Assembly: GCA_022801595.1 (NCBI GenBank)
Contig: JAAWSO010000012.1
Span: 1-48,236, forward strand
Source: Clostridiales bacterium
Lineage (GTDB): Bacteria > Bacillota > Clostridia > Oscillospirales > Acutalibacteraceae
Direction: 5' to 3'
DNA length: 48,236 nucleotides
Shown: piece by piece, positions 15,651-23,797 of the stretch
Numbering within the stretch: position 1 is the stretch's first letter
How the letters are laid out: each line of letters opens with the position of its first letter
Position numbers and translations under genes: made by a program
Notes under the pieces: model-generated
The model's input: the letters and a program-made list of their open reading frames with translations, nothing else
Told to the model about the DNA's origin: nothing
Databases searched by the model: none

Positions 15651-17060
15651 CTATTTCCCCACACAAAAATGAGAAAATACGGAATCCACCACCGCTTCTG
15701 TGGCTCTTTCACCAGTCAGCTCCAACAAACTGCTGATTGCTCCTTCAATGGAAACGGTGACTGCATCCAGCGTCATCCCGTTTTCCAGAGCAAAAACCGC
15801 TTCTTCGATTCCTTTTCGCGCAGACTGAGCAACATCCCGCTGGCGTTCGGTAAATAAAATTCCCTCCGCTGGATTAATTGCAGCAGTGTGCAACACCTGA
15901 GCAACGGCTTGTTGTAATTCTTCCAAGCCACTCCCCGATTGGGCGGATAAAAATACCATTTGTTCAAAATGATCTTTTATATACGTTAAATCAATAACAC
16001 AGTCTAAATCACTTTTGTTAACTACCGCCACACAGGGAACGCCTTGCAGCGTTTCAATCAGATCAAAATCCTCCTGTTCCAAAGGACGGGAAGAATCAAA
16101 CACAGCCAGAACCAACTGGGAGGTTTTCACCCGTCCCTTGGCCTTATCCACACCGATCCGCTCCACTGGGTCGGTAGTATTTCGAATCCCTGCTGTGTCT
16201 GCCAACCGCAGCGCCACATCCCCCAGCAAAACGGTTTCCTCCACGATATCCCGGGTGGTGCCGGCGAACTGAGTGACAATGGAACGCTCACAGCCAGACA
16301 ACAGGTTCATCAACGTGGATTTTCCCACATTGGGACGTCCGGCAATCACCGTGTCCACCCCTTCCCGGATGGCCCGCCCTGCATCAAATTGAGATACCAG
16401 AGTATCCATTTCCTTTCGGGCCGCAAACAAAGTCCCTTTTAAAACAGTTGGATCTAACTGGGGGATATCCTCCTCGGGATAATCCGCCCAAGCGGATAAA
16501 TGAGCCGCCGCATCCACCAAAAGCTGCCGGATCGCCTGAATCCGTTTGGATAACGCGCCTTCATGGCCTGCCAAAGCGACCCGTGCCGCTTGGTTCCCTT
16601 GGGCAGAAATGAGTTCCATCACCGACTCCGCTTCCGTCAATCCCATCTTTCCATTGAGGAATGCCCGACGGGTAAATTCGCCTGGTGCAGCGGCCACTGC
16701 TCCCGCTGCCAGCACAGCGCGGAGTACATTCTTTAAAATCGTCAGCCCTCCGTGGCAGGAAAGCTCCACCACATCCTCCCCCGTAAAGCTGGCGGGAGCC
16801 GCAAACACCAAAGCGATGGCTTCGTCCATCACTTCTTGATGCTCGTCATGGATATGGCCATACAGGACAGTATACCCGCTGGCCTCCTGAATTTTTTTTC
16901 CGCTGGGCGAAGTAAAAACCCGCTCGGCAATCTGCCTAGCTTCTCCGCCGGAAATCCGCACAATCCCAATCCCTCCCGGAGCTTGGGCAGTGGAGATCGC
17001 CGCAATGGTGGCGGAAGCGGAATTTGCTTTTTTAGGGTGAATCACTGGTACAAGATCCAT
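15651..17060 (-). CDS. mnmE: tRNA modification GTPase MnmE (TrmE)
   Basis: Works with MnmG on wobble uridines. The 469-residue protein has the N-terminal formyl-THF-binding domain (TIAAISTAQAPGGIGIVRIS at residues 18-37), a helical domain interrupted by the G domain, with G1 AGRPNVGKST, G2 region GTTRDIVEETV, G3 DTAG, G4 NKSD and a SAQSG G5-like loop, and the C-terminal CVGK that supplies the catalytic Cys. ATG at 17060 has AGGAGG 6 nt upstream; the longer frame to 17165 lies over a terminator region. It is set off from jag by a terminator at 17150-17179, so it has its own promoter or depends on read-through. Confidence 0.97.
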   Translation of the reverse strand: MDLVPVIHPKKANSASATIAAISTAQAPGGIGIVRISGGEARQIAERVFTSPSGKKIQEASGYTVLYGHIHDEHQEVMDEAIALVFAAPASFTGEDVVELSCHGGLTILKNVLRAVLAAGAVAAAPGEFTRRAFLNGKMGLTEAESVMELISAQGNQAARVALAGHEGALSKRIQAIRQLLVDAAAHLSAWADYPEEDIPQLDPTVLKGTLFAARKEMDTLVSQFDAGRAIREGVDTVIAGRPNVGKSTLMNLLSGCERSIVTQFAGTTRDIVEETVLLGDVALRLADTAGIRNTTDPVERIGVDKAKGRVKTSQLVLAVFDSSRPLEQEDFDLIETLQGVPCVAVVNKSDLDCVIDLTYIKDHFEQMVFLSAQSGSGLEELQQAVAQVLHTAAINPAEGILFTERQRDVAQSARKGIEEAVFALENGMTLDAVTVSIEGAISSLLELTGERATEAVVDSVFSHFCVGK

Positions 17061-17149
17061 GACAGTCCTCCTATTCTGACACTGGCAACGCCGGGACAAC
17101 AGGCGCGCATCTTCCATTTTCTCTGCGGTTTCATTGGCTTCCTTCATAC

Positions 17150-17179
17150 AAAAAAGGCAACTCAAATTGAGCTGCCTTT
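17150..17179 (-). terminator. Intrinsic terminator after jag
   Basis: AAAGGCAACTCAA (17153-17165) pairs with TTGAGCTGCCTTT (17167-17179) with one G-U pair on the minus strand, followed by TTTTTT. It lies just after the jag stop codon. Confidence 0.8.
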
Positions 17180-17185
17180 TGCTTT

Positions 17186-17950
17186 TTATTGTCCTTGTGA
17201 GGAAGGGGTTGGTTTTCCAGCTGGCTTCCGGTTGGAATAAGGCTTTGCGCTCCGATTGGAATACCCATTTGGCTTTCGGCCACCCGGCCTTCCAGAAGGA
17301 TACTTCCGGTGTACCGGCTTTTCGCCTCCCTCTGGACCAATCACAATGTGACGGTTCAAATCTTCCCCCTCCGACCAGGATTTCACACCGGCAATTTCCT
17401 GTACAGCTGCGTGAATAATCCGGCGCTCATAGGGATTCATTGGTTCCAGCGCGCAATTCCGGCCTGTTTTCAAAGCCTTGTGAGCAATCTTCGTTCCCAG
17501 AATCTCCAAGGTTTCTCGACGTTTTTCCCGGTAATTCCCAATATCCAAAGTAATGCGGAAGTATGTTTCTTCCTCATGATTGGCCACGAGTCCGGCTAGA
17601 TATTGGAGGGCGTCCAGGGTTTCCCCTCGATGGCCAATGACAAACCCTACCTCTTCCCCGGAGAGACACAGCATTGCGCCGCCTTCCTCTTCCTTGATTT
17701 CGATTTCTACAGTGGGAATGCCCATGCCAATCACTACCTGCTTGAGATAATCCGCCGCCTTTTTGGCTGGGCTAACCTGGATAAACGCCCGTACTTTCGC
17801 CGGGTTTCCGCCAAATAATCCTAAGGTTTTTTTCACTGGCATTTCCAGGATTTCCTGCTCTGCCACATAGGTTTCCACGCCTAATTGTTTGCAGGCATTT
17901 TCATATGCTTCCTGTACGGTATCGCCTGTTGCAATTGCTTCTTTAATCAC
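17186..17950 (-). CDS. jag: Jag / KhpB RNA-binding protein (SpoIIIJ-associated)
   Basis: Single-stranded nucleic-acid binding protein encoded next to YidC; homologs (KhpB/EloR) influence cell elongation and sporulation. Domains in order: Jag_N (TVQEAYENACKQLG to KTLGLFGG), a basic linker, KH domain with EEVGFVIGHRGETLDALQYL, R3H domain with CALEPMNPYERRIIH, and a Gly/Arg/Asn/Pro-rich disordered C terminus of about 45 residues. I prefer GTG at 17950 because AGGTGG lies 5 nt upstream and it gives the usual Jag N terminus; GTG at 17968 would add six residues. It is 60 nt downstream of yidC and probably co-transcribed. Confidence 0.93.
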   Translation of the reverse strand: MIKEAIATGDTVQEAYENACKQLGVETYVAEQEILEMPVKKTLGLFGGNPAKVRAFIQVSPAKKAADYLKQVVIGMGIPTVEIEIKEEEGGAMLCLSGEEVGFVIGHRGETLDALQYLAGLVANHEEETYFRITLDIGNYREKRRETLEILGTKIAHKALKTGRNCALEPMNPYERRIIHAAVQEIAGVKSWSEGEDLNRHIVIGPEGGEKPVHRKYPSGRPGGRKPNGYSNRSAKPYSNRKPAGKPTPSSQGQ

Positions 17951-18010
17951 AAGTTCCACCTCTCTCACAACTCTCCATACGGTCCCGTACGCTTCCGAAC
18001 CGTCCCTGCA

Positions 18011-19030
18011 TTACCGTTTTTTCTTTTTGGACTTATTATTATGATTCGAAGATTTCGCTCCGCCAGCATTGGGCGCTGGATCTGCAAATACCTTTCGCTG
18101 GGACATGGGGATAACCCGGACGCTGGCTTCTTCCTGCACTCTTCGGGCGATTCTGCGGGCTTCTTTGTTCGCCGTCATATGCTCGCGGCTGAAGAAATGA
18201 TTCATGATGATGGATTGGCCGAACATAACCAGTGCGTTGCAAATCCAGTAGAAGCCGATTGCACCTGGCATGGTGAACGCAAGGAACGCAGTCAGCAAAG
18301 GCATCAGCAGCATGGTTACCTTCATACAGCCCTGCTGGCCCTTCATGGCTTCGTTGGTAAACATCATGTACACCTGGCTCCCGATATTCAGCAGCAAACA
18401 CACCACCGGGATCAGCCACATCATGCTCCCAAAAGAGCTGGTGCTTGGGGTATCCAGCAAGTTCAGTCCTAAGAAATTAAAGCTATGGGAAAAATCACCA
18501 ATGGTTTGCAGCTCGCTTTGGGAAAAGATCTCATGCTGCTCAAACAGCGGACGCAGGCTGTCAAAATTCCGCATGATCTCCATTTCCATAAACCGGGAGG
18601 AGAACGTGGAGCTGACGCCTGGAATCGTCGCTAAAAAGCTGGTTGCGTGGGAGATGGACTCCGACGCGATGTGCATCGCATTGGACAGTGGGTTGATGAC
18701 CGTATAATACAGGCCCATCATAATAGGGAACGGGATCAAGGTGATCAAACAGCCGCTTCCAGAGGACGAACCCTCTTGGGCATGCAATTTCTGCACCTCT
18801 TCCCGGTATTTCTCCCTGTCGTTTTTGTATTTCTCGGCAAGGAGTTTTTGTTTTTCCGCAATCTTTCCGCTTGATGCCATGGAACGCTGCTGCTTGATCG
18901 ACAATGGAAACAAAGCAGCTTTGAACACAATCGTAAACAGAAGAATGGCAACGCCGTAATTCCTTACGATCATGTACAAAAATCCAAGGACATAGCCTAA
19001 GATATTACCAAAATAATTAAAAATTTCCAT
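18011..19030 (-). CDS. yidC: Membrane protein insertase YidC/SpoIIIJ
   Basis: Inserts proteins into the cytoplasmic membrane alone or with SecYEG. The 339-residue protein has the five-helix core of Gram-positive YidC: a helix near residues 24-45 ending in FPLSIKQQRSM with the groove arginine Arg49, a charged cytoplasmic hairpin (about 55-95), LIPFPIMMGLYYTVINPLSN, SFGSMMWLIPVVCLLLNIGS and MPGAIGFYWICNALVMFGQS, and a basic tail ending in KKKKR that can bind ribosomes. No lipobox is visible at the N terminus, which starts MEIFNYFGNILGYVLGFLYM; many Gram-positive YidC proteins are lipoproteins. The extracytoplasmic loop between residues 125 and 185 is longer than in Bacillus SpoIIIJ. Confidence 0.95.
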   Translation of the reverse strand: MEIFNYFGNILGYVLGFLYMIVRNYGVAILLFTIVFKAALFPLSIKQQRSMASSGKIAEKQKLLAEKYKNDREKYREEVQKLHAQEGSSSGSGCLITLIPFPIMMGLYYTVINPLSNAMHIASESISHATSFLATIPGVSSTFSSRFMEMEIMRNFDSLRPLFEQHEIFSQSELQTIGDFSHSFNFLGLNLLDTPSTSSFGSMMWLIPVVCLLLNIGSQVYMMFTNEAMKGQQGCMKVTMLLMPLLTAFLAFTMPGAIGFYWICNALVMFGQSIIMNHFFSREHMTANKEARRIARRVQEEASVRVIPMSQRKVFADPAPNAGGAKSSNHNNKSKKKKR

Positions 19031-19062
19031 TCAGCGTTACTCCTCATATGTAACTTGTCAAC

Positions 19063-19290
19063 TCACGGCTTGGCCTTCTTTTCCGGGACTGGGTCATAAC
19101 CGCCCCGGCTGAAAGGATTACACCGCAGGAAACGCCACAAGGCAAGTCCAAGCCCCTTAAACGCCCCAAAGCGACTGATGGCTTCCAGGGCATAGTTGGA
19201 ACAGGTTGGGATATATTTGCAGCACGGGGGCTTCCCTGGGGAAATGCTCACCTGATAAAAGCGGATCAAGGCCATCAAAACCCGTTTCAT
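19063..19290 (-). CDS. yidD: Membrane protein insertion efficiency factor YidD
   Basis: Small membrane-associated protein that assists YidC-dependent insertion. The 75 residues contain the family signature [20 protein letters not shown] and [15 protein letters not shown]. The ATG overlaps the rnpA stop by 4 nt (ATGA), so translation is coupled. Order rpmH-rnpA-yidD-yidC-jag is the standard arrangement. Confidence 0.95.
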   Translation of the reverse strand: MKRVLMALIRFYQVSISPGKPPCCKYIPTCSNYALEAISRFGAFKGLGLALWRFLRCNPFSRGGYDPVPEKKAKP

Positions 19291-19706
19291 TTCAGCACAC
19301 CAGCTTCCTTGAGCTGCGCCGCCATCACGCGTTTGATATCTGTACTCTTGACAAACGGGGTTTTTGCTCGGGCCACAAACACCAGATCCACCCCTTGTTT
19401 GTTGGGGATTTGATGCATCAGCCCCCGGAATGCCTCTCGAATCACCCGCCGGGACCGGTTACGCTTGACCGCATTGCCGGTTTTTTTGCTGGTGGTGATG
19501 CCTACCCGCACCGTTTTCCAACGGTTTTTTGTCACATAAGTGATCAAAACCGGAGAAACCCAGGATTTTCCTTTGGCATAAATCCGCCGGAAATCCCGGT
19601 TTTCCGTCAGGGAAACCAGCCGGTAGGCTTTCCGCTTTTTCGGGATGACTTCTGTTTGGCCAGGCTCAGGCACTGCCGAGCCGCCAGGTTTCACGTATGG
19701 TTCCAT
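19287..19706 (-). CDS. rnpA: Ribonuclease P protein component
   Basis: Protein subunit that assists the RNase P RNA in maturing tRNA 5' ends. The core begins at [20 protein letters not shown] and includes the RNR signature in [20 protein letters not shown]. From ATG 19706 it has 139 residues, about 25 more than usual, owing to an N-terminal stretch [20 protein letters not shown] before [14 protein letters not shown] lies 12 nt upstream of this ATG. ATG at 19718 and GTG at 19739 are also in frame, so the start is uncertain. The stop overlaps yidD. Confidence 0.93.
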   Translation of the reverse strand: MEPYVKPGGSAVPEPGQTEVIPKKRKAYRLVSLTENRDFRRIYAKGKSWVSPVLITYVTKNRWKTVRVGITTSKKTGNAVKRNRSRRVIREAFRGLMHQIPNKQGVDLVFVARAKTPFVKSTDIKRVMAAQLKEAGVLK

Positions 19707-19780
19707 ACGAATTCTCATTCCTTTGCGCAACACGTCCACAAGAACCGGCGCCTGCCTGTCCCTGTAAAAATTACATCATG

Positions 19781-19811
19781 AATAAAGAAAGACCACACTA
19801 TCGGTGGCCTT
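19781..19811 (-). terminator. Hairpin between rpmH and rnpA
   Basis: On the minus strand AAGGCCAC pairs with GTGGTCTT (one G-U) around a 7-nt loop, followed by TCTTTATT. It probably attenuates transcription so that rpmH mRNA exceeds rnpA mRNA, a known feature of this operon. Confidence 0.65.
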
Positions 19812-19818
19812 CTCAATC

Positions 19819-19953
19819 TTAGTAGGTTAAGCGCTTTCTGCCCTTAGCTCTACGACGTGCCAACACTTTGCGGCCGTTGCGATCAGACATTCTCTTTCTA
19901 AAACCATGCTCCTTTTTTCTGTGAAGCTTCTTCGGCTGATAGGTTCTCAGCAT
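19819..19953 (-). CDS. rpmH: 50S ribosomal protein L34
   Basis: Encodes [20 protein letters not shown] and continues [20 protein letters not shown] to RLTY and TAA at 19819, 44 residues, the canonical L34 length and sequence. ATG at 19953 has GGAGG about 8 nt upstream. It is the first gene of the leftward operon, just left of the origin. Confidence 0.98.
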   Translation of the reverse strand: MLRTYQPKKLHRKKEHGFRKRMSDRNGRKVLARRRAKGRKRLTY

Positions 19954-19991
19954 GCAAAAACCTCCTTTCGGGTAAAACCTTACAAGTTAGC

Positions 19992-20021
19992 ATTATATCG
20001 TACATCCTTAGGCCCTGTCAA
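19992..20021 (-). promoter_or_regulatory. Predicted rpmH promoter
   Basis: Minus-strand TTGACA (complement of 20016-20021), 18 nt, TATAAT (complement of 19992-19997), about 40 nt upstream of the rpmH start. Confidence 0.85.
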
Positions 20022-20276
20022 CCATTTCGGGGGAAAATCATTGGAAAATGCCGCTTTTGTGCAAGGATATCCTTCTTTTTCACTTTATACTGATTTATAT
20101 TACCATAGTTTCTCCGAAAAAGAAAGGGAATTTTCCGGATTCGCTACGAAATTTTTTCAGCGGTTTCTGGAAGGATTTTGGTTGTTTCCCCTAGGTTTTT
20201 GAGGGGAATTGCACCAAAAAATTTTTTCACCACAAGGAATTGAGATTATTTTCCTCCCTTTCCCATCCCCACAAAG

Positions 20277-20331
20277 ATTTCCTGGGAACTTTTCAACAAA
20301 AATACGAATGTTTCCACAGTTTTGTTGAAAA
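20277..20331. promoter_or_regulatory. dnaA upstream regulatory element with inverted repeat
   Basis: TTTTCAACAAAA (20290-20301) and TTTTGTTGAAAA (20320-20331) form a 12-bp perfect inverted repeat with an 18-nt spacer that contains TTTCCACAG, a DnaA-box-like sequence. The 14 bases 20277-20290 match the Noc site ATTTCCCGGGAAAT at 12 positions. The element abuts the -35 of the dnaA promoter, so it is a candidate control site for dnaA. Confidence 0.55.
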
Positions 20332-20335
20332 CACA

Positions 20336-20364
20336 TTGAAAAAAGCTCTGCTTTATGTTATCAT
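20336..20364 (+). promoter_or_regulatory. Predicted dnaA promoter
   Basis: TTGAAA (20336-20341), 17 nt, TATCAT (20359-20364). The leader to the dnaA ATG would be about 135 nt. The rpmH-dnaA interval (19954-20504) contains no other gene. Confidence 0.65.
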
Positions 20365-20504
20365 AAAAAGAACTATCTGAATTCCCATTTCCACGCAATT
20401 ATTAGGTATATTATATACAATAAATGGCATATTGGGGAAATCCCTTGGCGGTTCTCCTTCCAGAGTCCAGAAGGGAAACGGAAATTTTATTTCAGGAGGT
20501 AACA

Positions 20505-21824
20505 ATGGAATCCTTTACTGATGCATGGAACCTACTTTGCGACTACTGCAAATCCCAGGATAAAATCACGGAAGTCGCCTACAACACCTGGATCAGGCGC
20601 ATCGAGCCGGTGACCCTGGATTTCGACCAGAAGATCATGATCCTGAAGGTGCCCACCAAGTTCCATCAAAATATCATCATGAGCTCTTACGCCGATCTGC
20701 TCCAGGAAGCGTCTGCAGCAGTACTGGGTACGGAATTCCATCTGCGCTTTGTCACAGAGGATCAGATGGAAAAAGAAAAGGTGGAGAAGGAGAAAAAAAT
20801 CAAGCGGGACGACTATGACTTTACCTTTGACACGTATATCGTCGGCCCCTCCAACAAATTCGCTCATGCGGCTTCCATGGCGGTGGCCACCAATCCAGCT
20901 AACCTGTACAACCCACTATTTATTCACGGGAACTCGGGACTAGGCAAAACCCACCTGCTCTATGCGATCTGTGCGGAAATTTCCAAAAATAACCCGGACA
21001 TGAATATCGTCTACATCAAAGGCGATGATTTCACCAATGAACTGATCGAATCCATTCGTCAAGGCACCACCGCAGAGTTCCGCCAAAAATACCGGAAATC
21101 GGACGTGCTTCTGGTGGATGACATTCAGTTTATTGCCGGTAAGGAATCCACCCAAGAGGAATTCTTCCATACGTTCAACACGCTGTATGAAGCCAAAAAA
21201 CAAATCGTATTGACTTCCGACCGGCCTCCAAAAGATATTGCTACCTTAGAAGAGCGTCTTTTAACCCGGTTTGAATGGGGCCTGACCGCCGACATCCAGC
21301 CGCCTGAATTTGAAACTCGGCTGGCCATCATCAAGCGCAAGGCGGAGCTGCTGGAAATCGACATGCCCGACGAAGTGGCTGAATATATTGCCAGCAAACT
21401 GAAAAATAATATCCGGCAGTTGGAAGGCGCTGTGAAAAAGATGCAGGCATACTATCTCCTGGATGGAGATACCCCCAGCATCAATACCGCCCAGGCTGCC
21501 ATCAGCGACATCATCAACAACAATCAGCCGGCCCCCATGACCATTGAAAAGATCATTGAAGAAGTGGCCCGCACCTTCGGCACCACTGCGGAGGACATCC
21601 GTTCCGCCAAACGGTCGGCAAATATTTCTTCCGCTCGTCAGATTGCTGTCTATGTAGTTCGGGAGATCACGCAGCTTCCTCTAGCTTCCATCGGCAAAGA
21701 ATTCGGAGGCCGGGATCACTCTACCATGGTATATGCCACCCAGCAGGTGGACAAGAATATGAAAAAAGATCCCAAGATCAAAGCAACTGTGGAAGACATC
21801 ATCAAAAACATCCGGGATCGGTAA
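20505..21824 (+). CDS. dnaA: Chromosomal replication initiator DnaA
   Basis: AAA+ protein that binds DnaA boxes, melts the origin and loads the helicase. The 439-residue protein shows domain I (WNLLCDYCKSQDKITEVAYN), a short Glu/Lys-rich domain II around residues 85-105, the AAA+ domain III with Walker A GNSGLGKTHLL, Walker B LLVDDIQFIAGK and the sensor/arginine-finger region EERLLTRFEWGL, and domain IV with the DNA-binding signature GKEFGGRDHSTMVYA. ATG at 20505 has AGGAGG 5 nt upstream; the frame to 20424 is leader. It is the first rightward gene at the strand switch. Confidence 0.98.
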   Translation: MESFTDAWNLLCDYCKSQDKITEVAYNTWIRRIEPVTLDFDQKIMILKVPTKFHQNIIMSSYADLLQEASAAVLGTEFHLRFVTEDQMEKEKVEKEKKIKRDDYDFTFDTYIVGPSNKFAHAASMAVATNPANLYNPLFIHGNSGLGKTHLLYAICAEISKNNPDMNIVYIKGDDFTNELIESIRQGTTAEFRQKYRKSDVLLVDDIQFIAGKESTQEEFFHTFNTLYEAKKQIVLTSDRPPKDIATLEERLLTRFEWGLTADIQPPEFETRLAIIKRKAELLEIDMPDEVAEYIASKLKNNIRQLEGAVKKMQAYYLLDGDTPSINTAQAAISDIINNNQPAPMTIEKIIEEVARTFGTTAEDIRSAKRSANISSARQIAVYVVREITQLPLASIGKEFGGRDHSTMVYATQQVDKNMKKDPKIKATVEDIIKNIRDR

Positions 21825-22328
21825 CATAAATTTTGATCAGCACACAAAAAAGTGATTGTGGAAAAGAAAACCGACAAAAACGGCAGCTTTTTTCGAACAA
21901 AAATACGGTATTGTGGAGAAAAACAGGGGTTATCCACAGAGAGAAACAACCCACTGATTCAAAAACGCAAAAAAGCGTATTATTTTTTTCGAATTTTTAA
22001 TTCTTTAAAAACAAGTTTAAAACTTTTTCCACATTCCACTATTTATTCCGGAAAATGCATTTCTTTAAATTTTTGCAAAAAAAACACCCCCTTCTCATAT
22101 TCCACTTCTTTTCCACATTCCCCACAAAGTTTTCCACAAACAGGTGGAAAGAACTTATCTCCTCTTTTATGTACACAAATTCTGCACATAAAATCCCCCG
22201 GTGGAAAAACCGTGGAAAACGCATCCTACCTTAGTTTGTGGAATGTTTCCACTTTTCCCGCCTCTCTACTACTAATTCTAAATTAAACCATAACATTCCT
22301 CTCTATTAAAGAGAAAAAAGGTGATACT
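21825..22328. other. oriC: Probable origin of replication (oriC, dnaA-dnaN interval)
   Basis: A 504-bp gene-free AT-rich interval with a DnaA-box cluster. Perfect TTATCCACA lies at 21930-21938. One-mismatch TTTTCCACA boxes lie at 22025-22033, 22109-22117 and 22130-22138, with an inverted copy at 21857-21865; TTCTCCACA is inverted at 21912-21920. Further TTTCCAC/GTGGAAA matches occur near 22143, 22201, 22211 and 22248. The stretch 21961-22024 is extremely AT-rich and is a candidate unwinding element. Strand co-orientation switches nearby. The rpmH-dnaA interval may form a second part of a bipartite origin. Confidence 0.85.
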
Positions 22329-23432
22329 ATGAAATTTTCCTGCAACAAACAGCTATTAGTCGAAGCAGTAACCAATATTCAACGGGCAGTGTCAACAAAG
22401 TCTTCCATTCCTGCATTAGAAGGTATATTTATACGAGCCAAAGAATCCAGTATTGAACTGTGCGGATATGATCTAGAGCTTGGTATGACCACTTTATTAG
22501 AAGGTCAAACTGAAGAGCCTGGCAAGATCGTGTTAAGCGCCAAACTATTTGGAGATATTGTCCGCCGGCTGCCAGCGGATATGGTCACCATATCCGTAGA
22601 TAGTAAGAATATGACCACCATTATCAGCGGAGCTAGTGAATTCTCCATTGCAGGTATCCCAGCGGAAGAATATCCCGACTTGCCTGCGATTCATGGAGAC
22701 AATACAGTCGAAATTCCTCAAGCATTGCTGAAAAGCATGATCCGCCAAACGATTTTTGCTGTGGCGGAAACCGATGCCAAACCCATCCATACAGGCACCC
22801 TATTTGAACTTAAAAATAACTTACTCAAGCTGATTTCGGTAGACGGTTACCGTTTGGCAATTCGAGAAGAAAAAATTCCAAGCGATCCTGATATTAGCTT
22901 TGTGGTACCGGGGAAAACCTTGTCAGAGGTGCTCCGGCTTTTGAAAGATGATGAAAAAAACCTGTCGATACAAATCGGCAGCCGCCATATTTTGTTTACC
23001 ATTGATCATTACACGTTGATCTCCCGGCTGTTGGAAGGGGAGTTTTTGGATTACCGTTCTGCTCTTCCAAAGTCCCATACCACGGAAATTGTGGTAAAGA
23101 CCCGGGCCTTTGTGGACAGCGTGGAGCGGGTATCCCTGTTGATTACCGACCGGATGAAAAGCCCGATCCGCTGCGTTTTTGAGGATCACGAAATCAAAAC
23201 GTCCTGCTCCACTCCCATTGGACGCGCCAACGATCAATTGGAAGCGGAAATCCAGGGGGCCAATGTGGAGATGGGCTTTAACAACCGCTATTTATTGGAT
23301 GCCCTGCGCAATACCGAAACTGACGAGGTCAAAGTACAGCTTAACGGCCCTCTCAGTCCTATGGTGATTGTGCCCAAGGAAGGCAATGATTTTCTGTTCC
23401 TGGTGCTTCCTGTTCGTTTAAAATCGGAATAA
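22329..23432 (+). CDS. dnaN: DNA polymerase III beta subunit (sliding clamp)
   Basis: Homodimeric ring that tethers DNA polymerase to DNA. The 367-residue length and three-domain architecture match. The N terminus MKFSCNKQLLVEAVTNIQRA, the SIPALEGIFIRAKESSIELC strand pair, and the C terminus LFLVLPVRLKSE (typical ending of the VMPMR-type protein-binding cleft) identify it. ATG at 22329 has AAGGTG about 6 nt upstream. It follows the origin and precedes yaaA and recF. Confidence 0.98.
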   Translation: MKFSCNKQLLVEAVTNIQRAVSTKSSIPALEGIFIRAKESSIELCGYDLELGMTTLLEGQTEEPGKIVLSAKLFGDIVRRLPADMVTISVDSKNMTTIISGASEFSIAGIPAEEYPDLPAIHGDNTVEIPQALLKSMIRQTIFAVAETDAKPIHTGTLFELKNNLLKLISVDGYRLAIREEKIPSDPDISFVVPGKTLSEVLRLLKDDEKNLSIQIGSRHILFTIDHYTLISRLLEGEFLDYRSALPKSHTTEIVVKTRAFVDSVERVSLLITDRMKSPIRCVFEDHEIKTSCSTPIGRANDQLEAEIQGANVEMGFNNRYLLDALRNTETDEVKVQLNGPLSPMVIVPKEGNDFLFLVLPVRLKSE

Positions 23433-23578
23433 TGGAAAAATCCTTTGTTTTTTACCTCAATTTCCCTTTCTTTTTTGGGGGATTTTATGGTATGATGAAA
23501 AGAAGATTTCTGAGAAGGACAATGAAAGTTGGTTTCAAAATCAGGTTCAATCCATTAGAAAGGTAGGAGGATTGTTTG

Positions 23579-23797
23579 ATGAAAAAAGAGCAGATCGCCA
23601 TTGATACCGAATTTATCCGTTTGGACGCATTGCTGAAATTTGGCGGCGCGCTGGATACCGGCGGCCAAGCCAAGCTGGTGATTCAGGATGGTTTGGTGAA
23701 AGTGAATGGGGAAATCTGTACCATGCGGGGAAAGAAGATGCGTCCCGGTGACCGAGCGGAATATGATTCTGTGATTTATGAGGTTTGCCAGGTTTGA
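23579..23797 (+). CDS. yaaA: S4-domain RNA-binding protein YaaA/YlmH-type (RlbA-like)
   Basis: A 72-residue S4-like protein located between dnaN and recF throughout Firmicutes. [20 protein letters not shown] is followed by the S4 core [20 protein letters not shown]-type segment (here [19 protein letters not shown]) and basic KKMRPGD. ATG at 23579 has GGAGG 8 nt upstream; a TTG directly before it is too close. A possible promoter is the extended -10 TGGTATGAT ending at 23496. Its last three bases overlap the recF start (TTGA). Its role is thought to be ribosome-related in Bacillus but is not settled. Confidence 0.9.
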   Translation: MKKEQIAIDTEFIRLDALLKFGGALDTGGQAKLVIQDGLVKVNGEICTMRGKKMRPGDRAEYDSVIYEVCQV

